From the NCBI RefSeq assembly GCF_001644575.1, contig NZ_CP015596.1, positions 2,356,001 to 2,420,000 on the forward strand: a stretch of 64,000 bases of DNA, in the 5' to 3' direction. Below are positions 25,800 through 34,056 of the stretch, piece by piece (the first letter of the stretch is position 1; each line of letters opens with the position of its first letter). A program made the position numbers and the translations under genes. The DNA is from Mycobacterium adipatum (GTDB taxonomy: Bacteria > Actinomycetota > Actinomycetes > Mycobacteriales > Mycobacteriaceae). Under the pieces are notes generated by a model. The model searched no databases. It saw nothing but the letters and a program-made list of their open reading frames with translations, and was not told the DNA's origin.

Positions 25800-26678
25800 A
25801 TGTCCTGGCACGAGCTACTGGCGGACAGCGGCGTCGCCAGCACCCGACAACTGCTCGCGGTGATCTCACGCAGACACTTGCGCACGCTGGTCGACAGCGG
25901 CCGGCTCATCCGCGTCCAGCACGGCATCTACGCAGCGGTGGCACCGGACCATCTCGCCCGCCTGCGCGCCATGGACCTCCGGATCGGCGAGCGTGCCGTC
26001 GCGTGCCTGCACACCGCCGCCACGCTGTACGGATTCGACACCGACCCCGACACCCGACTGCACATCCTCGACCCCGGTGTCCGGATCCGGCCGTCGACCG
26101 ATCTGATGGTGCACCAACGCCTGGGTGCACCGCTCGCGCTGGTCGATGGCCGGCTCGCCACCGCGCCGGCGTGGACAGCGGTCGAACTCGCCCGGACGCT
26201 TCGCCGCCCACGTGCGCTGGCGGTCCTCGATGCCGCGTTACACAGCGGGCGGTGCACAGCCGCGGACATGGCATCGGCGGTAGCTCAGCAGAAGGGCCGC
26301 CGGGGCATCGTCGCGGTGCGCGCGTTGCTGCCGCACGCGGACGGGCGCGCGGAGTCGCCGATGGAAAGTGAGGCACGCCTGGTGTTCATCGACGGCGGAT
26401 TGCCCTTGCCCGAACTGCAATTCGAGATCGTCGACCGACAGGGCAGACTGTGGCGCGTCGACTTCGCCTGGCCCGAATTCGGCGTGGTGGCCGAGTACGA
26501 CAGTATGCAGTGGCACGCCACGGCGGCCGCGCTCGTCCACGACAGGATGAAGGTGGCGCGGCTCCAGGAGGTCGGGTGGGCCTCGGTCCCGCTGGTCGTC
26601 GACGAGGTGCGCAAGCACCCGGGGGAGCTGGTGGCACGCATGCAGACACTGTTCGAACGTGCGGCCCTGGCCGGGTGA
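25800..26678 (+). CDS. AbiEi-like winged-helix plus DUF559 protein
   Basis: A 292-residue protein. The N-terminal half looks like the winged-helix of AbiEi-type antitoxins (STRQLLAVISRRHLRTLVDSG, then RLIRVQHGIYA). The C-terminal half is a DUF559/Vsr-like PD-(D/E)xK domain (PMESEARLVFID, then WRVDFAWPEFGVVAEYDSMQWH). Solitary genes of this type are common in mycobacteria; no toxin partner is adjacent. The ATG at 25800 is used, with a TTG 18 bp upstream as the alternative. It is framed by two nearly identical hairpins, making a unit of about 1.06 kb that looks inserted between two P450 operons. A nuclease-like activity is inferred. Confidence 0.8.
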   Translation: MSWHELLADSGVASTRQLLAVISRRHLRTLVDSGRLIRVQHGIYAAVAPDHLARLRAMDLRIGERAVACLHTAATLYGFDTDPDTRLHILDPGVRIRPSTDLMVHQRLGAPLALVDGRLATAPAWTAVELARTLRRPRALAVLDAALHSGRCTAADMASAVAQQKGRRGIVAVRALLPHADGRAESPMESEARLVFIDGGLPLPELQFEIVDRQGRLWRVDFAWPEFGVVAEYDSMQWHATAAALVHDRMKVARLQEVGWASVPLVVDEVRKHPGELVARMQTLFERAALAG

Positions 26679-26732
26679 GCAGACACAAAGGGCCGCAAGA
26701 TGAGCCCTGAGGGCGGCCCTTTGCGTCTGCTC
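26677..26732. repeat. inverted repeat flanking the DUF559 gene (right copy)
   Basis: Arms at 26677-26696 and 26713-26732 pair with one mismatch and carry the same 20-bp core, GAGCAGACACAAAGGGCCGC, as the hairpin at 25673. The core therefore occurs four times, twice on each side of the DUF559 gene. The left arm overlaps that gene's TGA stop. Confidence 0.88.
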
Positions 26733-26752
26733 GCGGGAGAAACGCGGGCCGG

Positions 26753-26947
26753 CTACTCCACGATGGCGATCGCCTGCCGGGGGCACTGCCGTACCGACTC
26801 GCGCACTCGTTCCTCGTTGTCGGGCGTGACCTCGTCGGTGAGCACGTGCAGGTAGTCCTGATCGTCGAGGTCGAAAACCTCCGGGATGATGCCCATGCAC
26901 ACCCCGTTGCTCTCACAGAGCCCGAAATCGACCACGATCTTGCTCAT
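26753..26947 (-). CDS. P450-associated ferredoxin, probably [3Fe-4S]
   Basis: A 64-residue ferredoxin with C11 and C17 in CESNGVC and the late Cys in QCPRQAI; Asn occupies the position of the missing fourth ligand. Its ATG overlaps the stop of the upstream P450 by 4 bp, so it is that enzyme's electron donor. The variable residue at the cluster (Asn here, His or Phe in the other ferredoxins of this window) is a known tuning position in mycobacterial ferredoxins. Confidence 0.9.
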   Translation of the reverse strand: MSKIVVDFGLCESNGVCMGIIPEVFDLDDQDYLHVLTDEVTPDNEERVRESVRQCPRQAIAIVE

Positions 26948-28149
26948 TGGGCAAGCCTTCGCACCGGAACATGCGAATAGCCGGCCACATTCTGCATGTG
27001 AACCCGTTGCAGGCCATCCCATTTCACCTCGTAGCGGGGCATGAACTCGAGCAACTTCTCCAGCGCGATGACGCTCTCCATGCGGGCCAGCGCCGCGCCC
27101 AGACAGCTGTGGATGCCGTACCCGAGCCCGAGGTTCTGCGCCTCGGTGCGGTCGCGCTCGATATCGAAGGTGTCGGCGTCGGTGAACGCGTCGGTGTCGC
27201 GGTTGGCGGCCGCACTGAGCAGGAACACCGGCTTGCCCGCCGGGATGACCCCGCTGGGAACGTGCGCCTCCTTGAGCGTGTAGCGCACGTTGTATTGCAC
27301 CGGGCCCTCGAAGCGCAGCAGTTCCTCGACGGCCGCGGGCACCAGTTCGCGGTTGTCGAGCAGCTTCTGCCACTGCTCGGGGTACCGCGCGAACAGCACC
27401 ATGGCGGTACCGATCAGCTTGGTCACGGTTTCGGCGCCCGCGCCGCCGAGCAGGGTCGCGAACCCGGTGATCTCGATATCGTCCAGCTTGTCCAGTCGGC
27501 CGTCCTCGCGCTGGATCTCCGCGGCGATGAGGCGGCTGATCATGTCGTCCTGCGGATTCTCCCGGCGCTTCTGCACCAGCGAGTAGTAGTAGATACCGGT
27601 GTCGATATTGGCCTGCATCCCGGCCTCGGAGGTGCCGAACTGGCCGGGTTCGCGGGACAGGCTGGTATCGATCCAGTGCCGGACCATCTGGCGGTACTCG
27701 GGCTCGACGCCCGCCATCCGGGTGATGACCTCCACCGGGAACGGACCCGAGAAGTCCTGCACGATGTCGAATTCGTCGGACGTGATCTGCCCGAGGTAGC
27801 GGTCGATCTGCTCGACGATGGTGTCCCGCTGGGCCTGCACCGCGCGCGGGGTGAACGCCTTGTTGAGCAGGCTGCGCATGTGCCGGTGATCCGGCGGGTC
27901 CATGAAGATGATCGACTTCTGCGGCGGTGTCTCGCTCTGCACCATCGCCAGGTCGCAGCCGCGTGAGGACGAGAACGCCTCGTAGTCCTTGAGCGCGGCC
28001 GACACGTCCTCGTGCCGGGTGAGAGCGTAGAAGTCCCGGTCGGCGCTGTAGTAGAGCGGTGCCTCATTGCGCATCCGCCGGTAGATCTCGAACGGGTTGT
28101 TGAAGTACTCCTCGGAGAACGGATCGAAAACGAGTTCCGCGGTGGTCAT
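26944..28149 (-). CDS. cytochrome P450
   Basis: A 401-residue class I P450. The I-helix motif is GAGAET (236-241), ExxR is E276-R279, and the haem ligand is C349 in LGYGIHSCLG, where Leu replaces the usual Phe at the start of the haem loop. It is clearly a different family from the 425-residue P450s at 23887 and 59792. The ferredoxin gene overlaps its stop. Upstream lies an inverted CGTTAC/GTAACG pair but no GAGAAT palindrome, so its control may differ. Confidence 0.92.
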   Translation of the reverse strand: MTTAELVFDPFSEEYFNNPFEIYRRMRNEAPLYYSADRDFYALTRHEDVSAALKDYEAFSSSRGCDLAMVQSETPPQKSIIFMDPPDHRHMRSLLNKAFTPRAVQAQRDTIVEQIDRYLGQITSDEFDIVQDFSGPFPVEVITRMAGVEPEYRQMVRHWIDTSLSREPGQFGTSEAGMQANIDTGIYYYSLVQKRRENPQDDMISRLIAAEIQREDGRLDKLDDIEITGFATLLGGAGAETVTKLIGTAMVLFARYPEQWQKLLDNRELVPAAVEELLRFEGPVQYNVRYTLKEAHVPSGVIPAGKPVFLLSAAANRDTDAFTDADTFDIERDRTEAQNLGLGYGIHSCLGAALARMESVIALEKLLEFMPRYEVKWDGLQRVHMQNVAGYSHVPVRRLAQ

Positions 28150-28199
28150 ACGGGTCCTCCTCGAGGGTGGCTGTCCGAGGGTGCGGCTGTCACCCGGAA

Positions 28200-28227
28200 C
28201 GTTACGGAAGGCTTTTAAACTGTAACG
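28200..28227. promoter_or_regulatory. inverted repeat CGTTAC-N16-GTAACG upstream of the P450
   Basis: Six-base arms at 28200-28205 and 28222-28227, about 50 bp upstream of the P450 start, surround an AT-rich stretch (GCTTTTAAAC). The AT-rich spacer could hold the -10 element of the leftward promoter, with a regulator binding over it. Support is modest. Confidence 0.4.
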
Positions 28228-28278
28228 CTAACAGTAGCCGCATCGGCATATTGGTGAAACTGCCAATTTCGGCCGCAC

Positions 28279-29067
28279 TCAGCGGCCGAGCCCGGCGTCC
28301 ACGATCGCGTCCAGTTCGCCCAGATCGGCCCCCAGTTCGGCGATCGTCTGCCGGATCACCGCGACATCCTTACCGATGAATTCGCCTACGGCGGCGACGA
28401 ATGCGGCGGCCGAACCGGCCCGTGCGACGTTGTCGAGTGCCCGGCTGGCACCGCTGCCGTGCGACAACGCGCGCAGCAGTGCGGCCTCGTCGACCCCCAA
28501 GCTGTCCGCCAGCTGGGCCGCCCGTGCCAGCAGGCCGAGCTGTGCGGCGAATACGGTGTTGTTGATCAGCTTGACCTTCTGGCCGGACCCGAGTGCGCCG
28601 ACGTGCAGCACCGGGTCGCCATAGGTGGCCAAGACCGGCCGCGCGCGCCGCAGCGCCGCCTCCGAGCCGCCGACAAAGAGCGTGACCGTCCCGGCGGCGA
28701 TATCGTGCGGACCGCCGCTGACCGGCGCATCGACGACCTCGATATGCGGTGCCAGGCCGTGCAGCTGCTCGACGGTGCGGGGGCTACCGGTGGTGTGCAC
28801 GATCAGCACCGCCCCGGCCGGGATCGCGGCCAGCAGTTGCGCATCGGCGACGGCATGTACCTGTTCGTCGGTGAACAGGCAGAGCACCACCGCGTCGGCG
28901 CCCTCGGTCACCGCAGCGGCCTCGGCGACGGCGGTGGCGCCGAGGTCGGTGATGGCCCGGCGGTGCTCCTGGGTGCGGCCGAGCACACGGACATCGTGGC
29001 CGGCCCCCACGAGCCGGCCCACCATCGGGGCGCCCATCCGGCCGGCGCCGATGAACCCGACCCGCAT
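28279..29067 (-). CDS. NAD(P)-dependent oxidoreductase, 3-hydroxyisobutyrate dehydrogenase family
   Basis: A 262-residue beta-hydroxyacid dehydrogenase. It has the Rossmann motif GFIGAGRMG at the N-terminus, substrate-binding DAPVSGGPHDI, and the catalytic Lys in GSGQKVKLINN. It oxidises a 3-hydroxy acid or reduces the corresponding aldehyde or ketone. The ATG at 29067 begins right at the Rossmann strand; a TTG 24 bp upstream is less likely. It is a paralogue of the next gene (29131-29952), and the two are separated by a duplicated 26-bp sequence. Confidence 0.9.
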   Translation of the reverse strand: MRVGFIGAGRMGAPMVGRLVGAGHDVRVLGRTQEHRRAITDLGATAVAEAAAVTEGADAVVLCLFTDEQVHAVADAQLLAAIPAGAVLIVHTTGSPRTVEQLHGLAPHIEVVDAPVSGGPHDIAAGTVTLFVGGSEAALRRARPVLATYGDPVLHVGALGSGQKVKLINNTVFAAQLGLLARAAQLADSLGVDEAALLRALSHGSGASRALDNVARAGSAAAFVAAVGEFIGKDVAVIRQTIAELGADLGELDAIVDAGLGR

Positions 29068-29074
29068 CAGGACC

Positions 29075-29132
29075 GTCTGTTCTTCGCGCAAGCGCTCATC
29101 GGTGTTGTCTGTTCGTCGCGCAAGCGCTCATC
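29075..29132. repeat. 26-bp direct repeat between two paralogous genes
   Basis: Two copies (29075-29100 and 29107-29132) differ at one base and are offset by 32 bp. They fill the gap between the two dehydrogenase paralogues, and the second copy runs into the stop codon of the upstream gene. It may be a scar of the tandem duplication that created the pair. Confidence 0.8.
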
Positions 29133-29952
29133 ACCGCGGATGGTCCATCAGGTGCAGCGCGGCATCGGCGGCGTCGAACACCGCCCCCTCGGCGGCCGAG
29201 GCCTTGGCCGCGAGCGTGGCGGCGTGCCGGCAGTCCTTCTGCAGTAGCGCGCCGGCAATCGGGGCGAGGTTGTCCAGGCTGCCGCCGAATGCGGCGATAC
29301 TGCCCAGCGCCTTGCTGTTGGCCGAGCCGCGGGTGACCACCTCGCACAGACGCTCGCGCGGCACCCCGAGGGACTCACCGAGTGCCAGTGCGCTCATCGC
29401 GCTACCCAGGTTGGCGGTGAACAGCAGGTTGTTCAGGATCTTGGCGACTTGACCACTGCCCAGCGGGCCGAGATGCACGATCGGGTCGGCGTAGGTCGCG
29501 AACACCGGCCGGGCCCTTTCCGCATCGGCCTCGTCGCCGCCGACCATCACCAGCAGGGTTCCTGCCTCGACGGCGGGTCCACCACCGCTGACGGGTGCGT
29601 CGATCACCGATACCCTTTTGGCGGCAGCCAATTTCCCGATCTCCGAACAGGTATCGGGATGCACCGTGCTGTGGATCGCGATGATGCCGCCGGGAGCCAT
29701 CCCGGCCAGCACACCGTCATCGCCCGAGATCACCTCGCGGACATCGTCATCACCGACGACGCACAGGCACACCAGATCGCTCGCCGCACCCAGTTCGGCC
29801 GGCGTGCCCGCCGTCTTGGCCGCGGTGTCGGCATAGGGTTCCAGCGACGCCGCCCGCCGCGCCCACAGCGTCAGTTCGAAACCGCCCTCGACGATGCGGC
29901 GGGCCATCGGCCCGCCCTGACTGCCCAGTCCGATGAATCCGACGCGCATCAT
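29131..29952 (-). CDS. NAD(P)-dependent oxidoreductase, 3-hydroxyisobutyrate dehydrogenase family
   Basis: A 273-residue paralogue of the gene at 28279. Motifs are GFIGLGSQGGPMA, IDAPVSGGGPAVEAG and the catalytic Lys in GSGQVAKILNN. The ATG at 29952 overlaps the alpha/beta-hydrolase stop by 4 bp; a second ATG directly after it is equivalent. A dehydrogenase for a beta-hydroxy acid produced during side-chain or ring degradation is a fair inference. The two copies have diverged too far to be a recent duplication, so different substrates or a heteromer are possible. Confidence 0.9.
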   Translation of the reverse strand: MMRVGFIGLGSQGGPMARRIVEGGFELTLWARRAASLEPYADTAAKTAGTPAELGAASDLVCLCVVGDDDVREVISGDDGVLAGMAPGGIIAIHSTVHPDTCSEIGKLAAAKRVSVIDAPVSGGGPAVEAGTLLVMVGGDEADAERARPVFATYADPIVHLGPLGSGQVAKILNNLLFTANLGSAMSALALGESLGVPRERLCEVVTRGSANSKALGSIAAFGGSLDNLAPIAGALLQKDCRHAATLAAKASAAEGAVFDAADAALHLMDHPR

Positions 29953-30815
29953 CCAGCCTCCGCTTCCTTCGCGCCGCCGCAACGGGCGGCGACACATTCC
30001 TCGACAAAAGACAACACCTGTTGGTGGTAGCTGCGCGCCGACAAGCCGACGCTCAAATTGTGTCCGCTGGAAGGCATCTCGTTGATCGAGATCGCCGCAC
30101 ACCCGAACAGCGCCGTGATCTCGCGCAGCGCTGCGGCCGAGGTATCCCAAACGCGTTCGTGCTCGGCGGCGCTGTACTGCACCGGGACCTGAACCCGTGC
30201 CGCCAGTTCCGGGAAGTCCCGGCGCGACCAGTTCGAGGTCACCGGACCCTCGTAGGCGACTCCGGGCGCGGACAGCGCGCCGGTCAGCACCTCGGCCGGA
30301 TACAGTTCCGCGGGCTCCCACAACAGCTCCCGTAACCCGGCAGGCCGGCGTGTCAGCGTCGCCTGGCTCAGGATCTCTTGAGCCGCGCGGTGGTAGCGCA
30401 GCCCGGTGCCGGCGATCTCGACGCCGAGCACGTCGGCGTACTCGATCGCCATGCGCAGTGCCAGTTCACATCCCAGTGAGTGCGCGAAGACGAAGACGCC
30501 CGCGCCGCGGGGGCCGTCGCCGAGGATCTTGTCCACCGCCCCGGACGCAAGCGCCACCCGGTCAGCCGGCTCGGCCATGGTGTCCTGGTACAGCGCGGAC
30601 GCACCGTAGCCGGGACGGTCCAGGGCGATCGCGGTGAAACCCTGTGCCGCGGCGGTCCGCAGCAGCGACAGATCGGGCCGGCCCGGGCAGTCGAAATACA
30701 CCGAGGAGGTCGCGCCACCGTGGATGGCAACGATCACCGCACGCGGCTCGGCGACGGTGGCGACCAGAGCCGACATCGGGACCCCGCCGACCATCACCAC
30801 CCGCGGTTCAACCAT
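29949..30815 (-). CDS. alpha/beta-hydrolase
   Basis: A 288-residue alpha/beta-hydrolase. The oxyanion segment is AIHGGATSS, the nucleophile elbow AHSLGCE holds the serine, and the late histidine is in SSGHNLS. It probably hydrolyses an ester, lactone or thioester. Its ATG at 30815 overlaps the end of the aldolase-fusion gene by 8 bp, and its stop overlaps the dehydrogenase start, so it lies inside a continuous leftward operon from 34036 to 28279. Confidence 0.85.
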   Translation of the reverse strand: MVEPRVVMVGGVPMSALVATVAEPRAVIVAIHGGATSSVYFDCPGRPDLSLLRTAAAQGFTAIALDRPGYGASALYQDTMAEPADRVALASGAVDKILGDGPRGAGVFVFAHSLGCELALRMAIEYADVLGVEIAGTGLRYHRAAQEILSQATLTRRPAGLRELLWEPAELYPAEVLTGALSAPGVAYEGPVTSNWSRRDFPELAARVQVPVQYSAAEHERVWDTSAAALREITALFGCAAISINEMPSSGHNLSVGLSARSYHQQVLSFVEECVAARCGGAKEAEAG

Positions 30816-32454
30816 CGGTTCGCAGCAGCATCACACCGCTGGGGGTCAGGCCGCCACTGCTCACCACGGCGACCCGGGCGTCGGCAACCTGACGCTCGCC
30901 GGCCTCCCCGCGCAGCTGGGACACCGCCTCGTGCACCAGGCCCATGCCGTGGGTCCGGCCGTGCGAGAGCTGGCCACCGTGGGTGTTCACCGGGATCACG
31001 CCGTCGCGGGCGATGGCGGTCCCGCCGTCGAGGAAGTCCTTTGCTTCGCCGATGCCGCAGAAGCCCAGTGCCTCCAGCCAGGACAGGCAGTTGAAGGTGA
31101 ATCCGTCATACAACTGCGCGACGTCGACATCGCCGGGACGCAGCGAGGTTCGGGTCCACAGATGGGCGGCCTGCCCGAGCACCTGCGGCTCGTGGGTCAG
31201 GGTCGTCTGGTCCCAGTCGGTGCGTTCGATGATCTGGGTGCCGACCGCCTCGAAGTACACCGGTTTCTTCGGGGCGTCCGCGGCGGCGTCGACGGCCGAG
31301 ACGACGACGGCCACCGCGCCGTCGCACGGCACATCGCAGTCGTAGAGTCCGAACGGTGTGGTGATCGGGCGGGCGTTGAGATAGTCCTCCATGGTCATCG
31401 GATCGCGATAGATCGCGGTCGGATTCAGCGCCGCGTTGGCCCGCTGGTTCAGGGCGATCCAACCGAGGGTCTCCTTGGTGGTGCCGTACCGGTGAAAGTG
31501 CCGCTGCGCGTTGAGCGCCAGGGTGTGCGCGGCCGATGTCGCCCCGAACGGCGCCTGCCAGCTGTTGACCCGGGCGCCGCCGGGTGGCGAGACCTTGCCC
31601 TCCTTCATCAGCTGGTTGAAGGTGGCCTCCCACAAGGTTCGGAAGCACAGCACGTGACGGGCCATCCCGGTCGCGACCGCCATCACCGCGGCGATCACCG
31701 AACCGCCCGGCCCGAAGGTGTCCATCCCGCCGTTGATCCAGGTCGGCCGGATGCCCAGGGCGTTCTCCAGGGCCGTGCACCCGCCCTCGCCCATCCCCAT
31801 CGCATCCATGGCCGGGTAGGTCGACAGACCATCGATATCGGCCAAGGTCAACCCGGCATCGGCGATCGCGGCCTCACTGGCCTCGATCGTCAACGACAGC
31901 GGCGACACCATCAGACGACGGCCGATCCTGGATGCCCCGATACCGGTGATGGCTGCCGCGTCCTCGAACTTCTTCTCGGTCAACCGCGGCCGGACGAACA
32001 TGCCGAAGTCCTGCGGGGCGATCTCGTCGTCGGGCAGTGGCCCAGTCTCGGGTTCGGCCGTCGGCCGGAACAGCGGCAACCACACGTCGTCGTGTTGCTC
32101 GAAGACGACTTCCACGACGCGACCGAGTTCCAGCGCGGCGGGTTCGGCGTCGACGATATTGGTGGTCAGTCGGACCCGCGGATCCTCCTCGATCGCGACC
32201 TGCGCGACGACGTAGGGCGCCGGCAGCCCGGGGATGGAGAACCGCTCGTTGACGGTGAAGGCCGACAGCACGGCCCGGCCGGACACCGCGTGCGGGCTCA
32301 GATTGTGGCTGCGGCAGTACCGGCACACCGGCTGCGGCGGGTGGATCAGCGACTTGCAGTCGTCACAACCCTGGATGCGCAGCACCCCGTCGGCTCCCGA
32401 GGTCCAGAAGAACTCGTTGTCGAATGTCAGCTGCGGCAGCGGAAGCCGGCTCAT
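30808..32454 (-). CDS. DUF35 OB-fold / SCP2-type thiolase fusion (Ltp2-like aldolase)
   Basis: A 548-residue two-domain protein. The first roughly 150 residues are a DUF35 OB-fold domain with a zinc ribbon (C30, C33, C44, C47 from the chosen start). From about residue 165 on it is an SCP2-type thiolase-like domain like Ltp2. In M. tuberculosis, Ltp2 needs the separate DUF35 domain of ChsH2 and acts as a retro-aldolase on the steroid side chain. Here both parts are in one chain. The usual thiolase nucleophile region reads NGGMDTFGPGGSVIAAV without Cys, favouring aldol cleavage over thiolysis. Start ATG 32454 overlaps the ferredoxin stop by 4 bp; an ATG 15 bp upstream is possible. Confidence 0.85.
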   Translation of the reverse strand: MSRLPLPQLTFDNEFFWTSGADGVLRIQGCDDCKSLIHPPQPVCRYCRSHNLSPHAVSGRAVLSAFTVNERFSIPGLPAPYVVAQVAIEEDPRVRLTTNIVDAEPAALELGRVVEVVFEQHDDVWLPLFRPTAEPETGPLPDDEIAPQDFGMFVRPRLTEKKFEDAAAITGIGASRIGRRLMVSPLSLTIEASEAAIADAGLTLADIDGLSTYPAMDAMGMGEGGCTALENALGIRPTWINGGMDTFGPGGSVIAAVMAVATGMARHVLCFRTLWEATFNQLMKEGKVSPPGGARVNSWQAPFGATSAAHTLALNAQRHFHRYGTTKETLGWIALNQRANAALNPTAIYRDPMTMEDYLNARPITTPFGLYDCDVPCDGAVAVVVSAVDAAADAPKKPVYFEAVGTQIIERTDWDQTTLTHEPQVLGQAAHLWTRTSLRPGDVDVAQLYDGFTFNCLSWLEALGFCGIGEAKDFLDGGTAIARDGVIPVNTHGGQLSHGRTHGMGLVHEAVSQLRGEAGERQVADARVAVVSSGGLTPSGVMLLRTDG

Positions 32455-32756
32455 CGCGTCATATCCCATTGGGCTGCGCCGGTGTCGACCCGCAGGTTGT
32501 CCAAGTCCGGTTCAGCCAGCGACGGCGGCGGCGGATCGTCGGGACGACGTTCGGCGATCTCCAGGATCGCGTGCACCGGGCAGTCCAGTAGAGCGCGCTG
32601 CACGGCCGCGCGATCCTGCTCGGGGATGACGCCGTCACCGACCAGCACGGCGTACCCCCAGTCGTCGAGCGAGAAATAGTCCGGGGCGTGCTTGGCGCAG
32701 ATTCCGAAGCCGTCGCACAGTGTGCGGTCGAGCTTGATCCGCATCCGCTCGTTCAC
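32451..32756 (-). CDS. ferredoxin with C-terminal extension
   Basis: A 101-residue protein. The first 65 residues are a one-cluster ferredoxin: C14 and C20 in CDGFGIC, with Phe where a [4Fe-4S] protein has Cys, and a late Cys in DCPVHAI. The remaining 35 residues are acidic and proline-rich. Its ATG overlaps the stop of the NuoF-like gene by 4 bp, and its own stop overlaps the aldolase-fusion start. Unlike the three P450-linked ferredoxins here it is tied to a flavoprotein, suggesting that the pair forms an NAD(P)H-to-ferredoxin electron input. Confidence 0.88.
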   Translation of the reverse strand: MNERMRIKLDRTLCDGFGICAKHAPDYFSLDDWGYAVLVGDGVIPEQDRAAVQRALLDCPVHAILEIAERRPDDPPPPSLAEPDLDNLRVDTGAAQWDMTR

Positions 32757-34036
32757 AGTGCCTCCACTTCGAAGGGGCGCAGCGGCCGATAGGTCGACGG
32801 GCTACCCGTGCCGTCGAGCATGCGAGCAATGTCGTCACCGAACATCGCGAGCAAGCTGGCGGTGATGTTGCAGGCGGCATCCAGGGTCGCGCAGGCGCCG
32901 CGGCCGCGCAGCACCACCGACCACCGCCGCAACCGGGCGAGGTCCTCGGCGTCGGCGGTGCCATCGCGCAGCGCCGCCGCCACCGCGGCCATCGCCGCGG
33001 TGCCGTTGAAACACGAGCCGCACTGGTCGGCGTTCTCCCGGTCGTAATAGGCCAGCACAGCGGCGGCGACGGCGATCGGGTCCTCCTCGGTGATCACCGA
33101 TACCGCGCCGCAGCCGAGCCCACTGCCGAGTGCCTGCAGCGACCGATGGTCCAGGGTGGCTCCCAGGACCCGCCGGTCCAGCATGCCGGCGAAATATCCG
33201 CCCATCAGGGCTCCGCGCACCTGTTCGGCCGGGATACCGTGCAGGGCGATCAGATCGGCTGCGGCGACACCGAATGGCACCTCGTACAGTCCCGGTGCGC
33301 GGCCGCCGCCGGTCAGGGTGGCCAGGAACGTGCCGGGGGAGTCGTCGGTGCCGGCCGCGCGGTATGCGGTGGCACCGTGTCGTTGGACGAAGGGCAGGTT
33401 GGCCAGCGTCTCGACGTTGCAGACGGCGGTCGGCAGCCCGCCGACGCCCACCTGGAAAACCCTCGGCGGCTTGTCGGTCGGTTTGGCCGGCCCGCCGTTG
33501 ATGGCACGGACGGCCGCTGACTCCTCGCCGGCCACATAGCCCGGTTGCACCGTTCGCACGCTGACCGTGACACCGTCGAGCGCATCGGAGGGGAGTTCGC
33601 CGAGCGCCGCGCGCACCGCGTGTTCGGCAGCACCGTCGGAGACGTAGACATGGGCGTGCCGGGCTCCGATGATCTGCGCCGCCAGACGCACCCCATCGAG
33701 GACCAGATGCGGCCGGTTGCGCAGCAACCAACGGTCCTTGACCGACGCCGGTTCGCCTTCTTCCCCGTTGGCCACCAGCACGGTGTCCACACCGCGCAAT
33801 GCGGCGTTGCGCACCGTGGTCAGTTTGACGGCCATCGGGAAGGCCGCGCCACCGCGGCCCAGCACACCCGCGTCGGCGATCACCGCCAGCAGTGCGGCGG
33901 TGTCGCCGCATGCCTGATAGCCACCCGAATCGAGGTACTGCGCCCGCGACTCGGCGCCGTCGCCGGCCCACAACAGCCGTGGTGTCAGACCGGGCCACGT
34001 CGCCACTGTCAGTTCGGTGTTCATCGCCGTGCTCAT
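32753..34036 (-). CDS. stand-alone NuoF-like NADH-binding flavoprotein
   Basis: A 427-residue relative of complex I subunit NuoF and of hydrogenase/formate-dehydrogenase diaphorase subunits. The FMN/NADH region GVLGRGGAAFPMAVKLTTV is clear, as are LVANGEEGEPASVKDRWLL and GYVAGEESA. In NuoF the C-terminal cluster is bound by SCGxCxPCR plus a later Cys. Here the segment reads QCGSCFNGTAAM, lacking the third Cys, with GACATLDAAC downstream, so the cluster is altered or absent. No other complex I genes are present. With the adjoining ferredoxin it probably feeds electrons to the P450 or Rieske enzymes. Confidence 0.85.
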   Translation of the reverse strand: MSTAMNTELTVATWPGLTPRLLWAGDGAESRAQYLDSGGYQACGDTAALLAVIADAGVLGRGGAAFPMAVKLTTVRNAALRGVDTVLVANGEEGEPASVKDRWLLRNRPHLVLDGVRLAAQIIGARHAHVYVSDGAAEHAVRAALGELPSDALDGVTVSVRTVQPGYVAGEESAAVRAINGGPAKPTDKPPRVFQVGVGGLPTAVCNVETLANLPFVQRHGATAYRAAGTDDSPGTFLATLTGGGRAPGLYEVPFGVAAADLIALHGIPAEQVRGALMGGYFAGMLDRRVLGATLDHRSLQALGSGLGCGAVSVITEEDPIAVAAAVLAYYDRENADQCGSCFNGTAAMAAVAAALRDGTADAEDLARLRRWSVVLRGRGACATLDAACNITASLLAMFGDDIARMLDGTGSPSTYRPLRPFEVEAL

Positions 34037-34056
34037 ATCCGGCTACCCTTCCCTGC

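Noticed and set aside
25673..26732. Hairpins around the DUF559 gene as terminal repeats of a transposase-coded insertion sequence
   Set aside because: There is no transposase, each end is itself a hairpin rather than a simple terminal repeat, and no target duplication is evident; described instead as a possible cassette.
30634..32679. 681-codon plus-strand frame opposite the aldolase fusion
   Set aside because: Antisense to a two-domain protein with conserved motifs; no domain in the frame itself.
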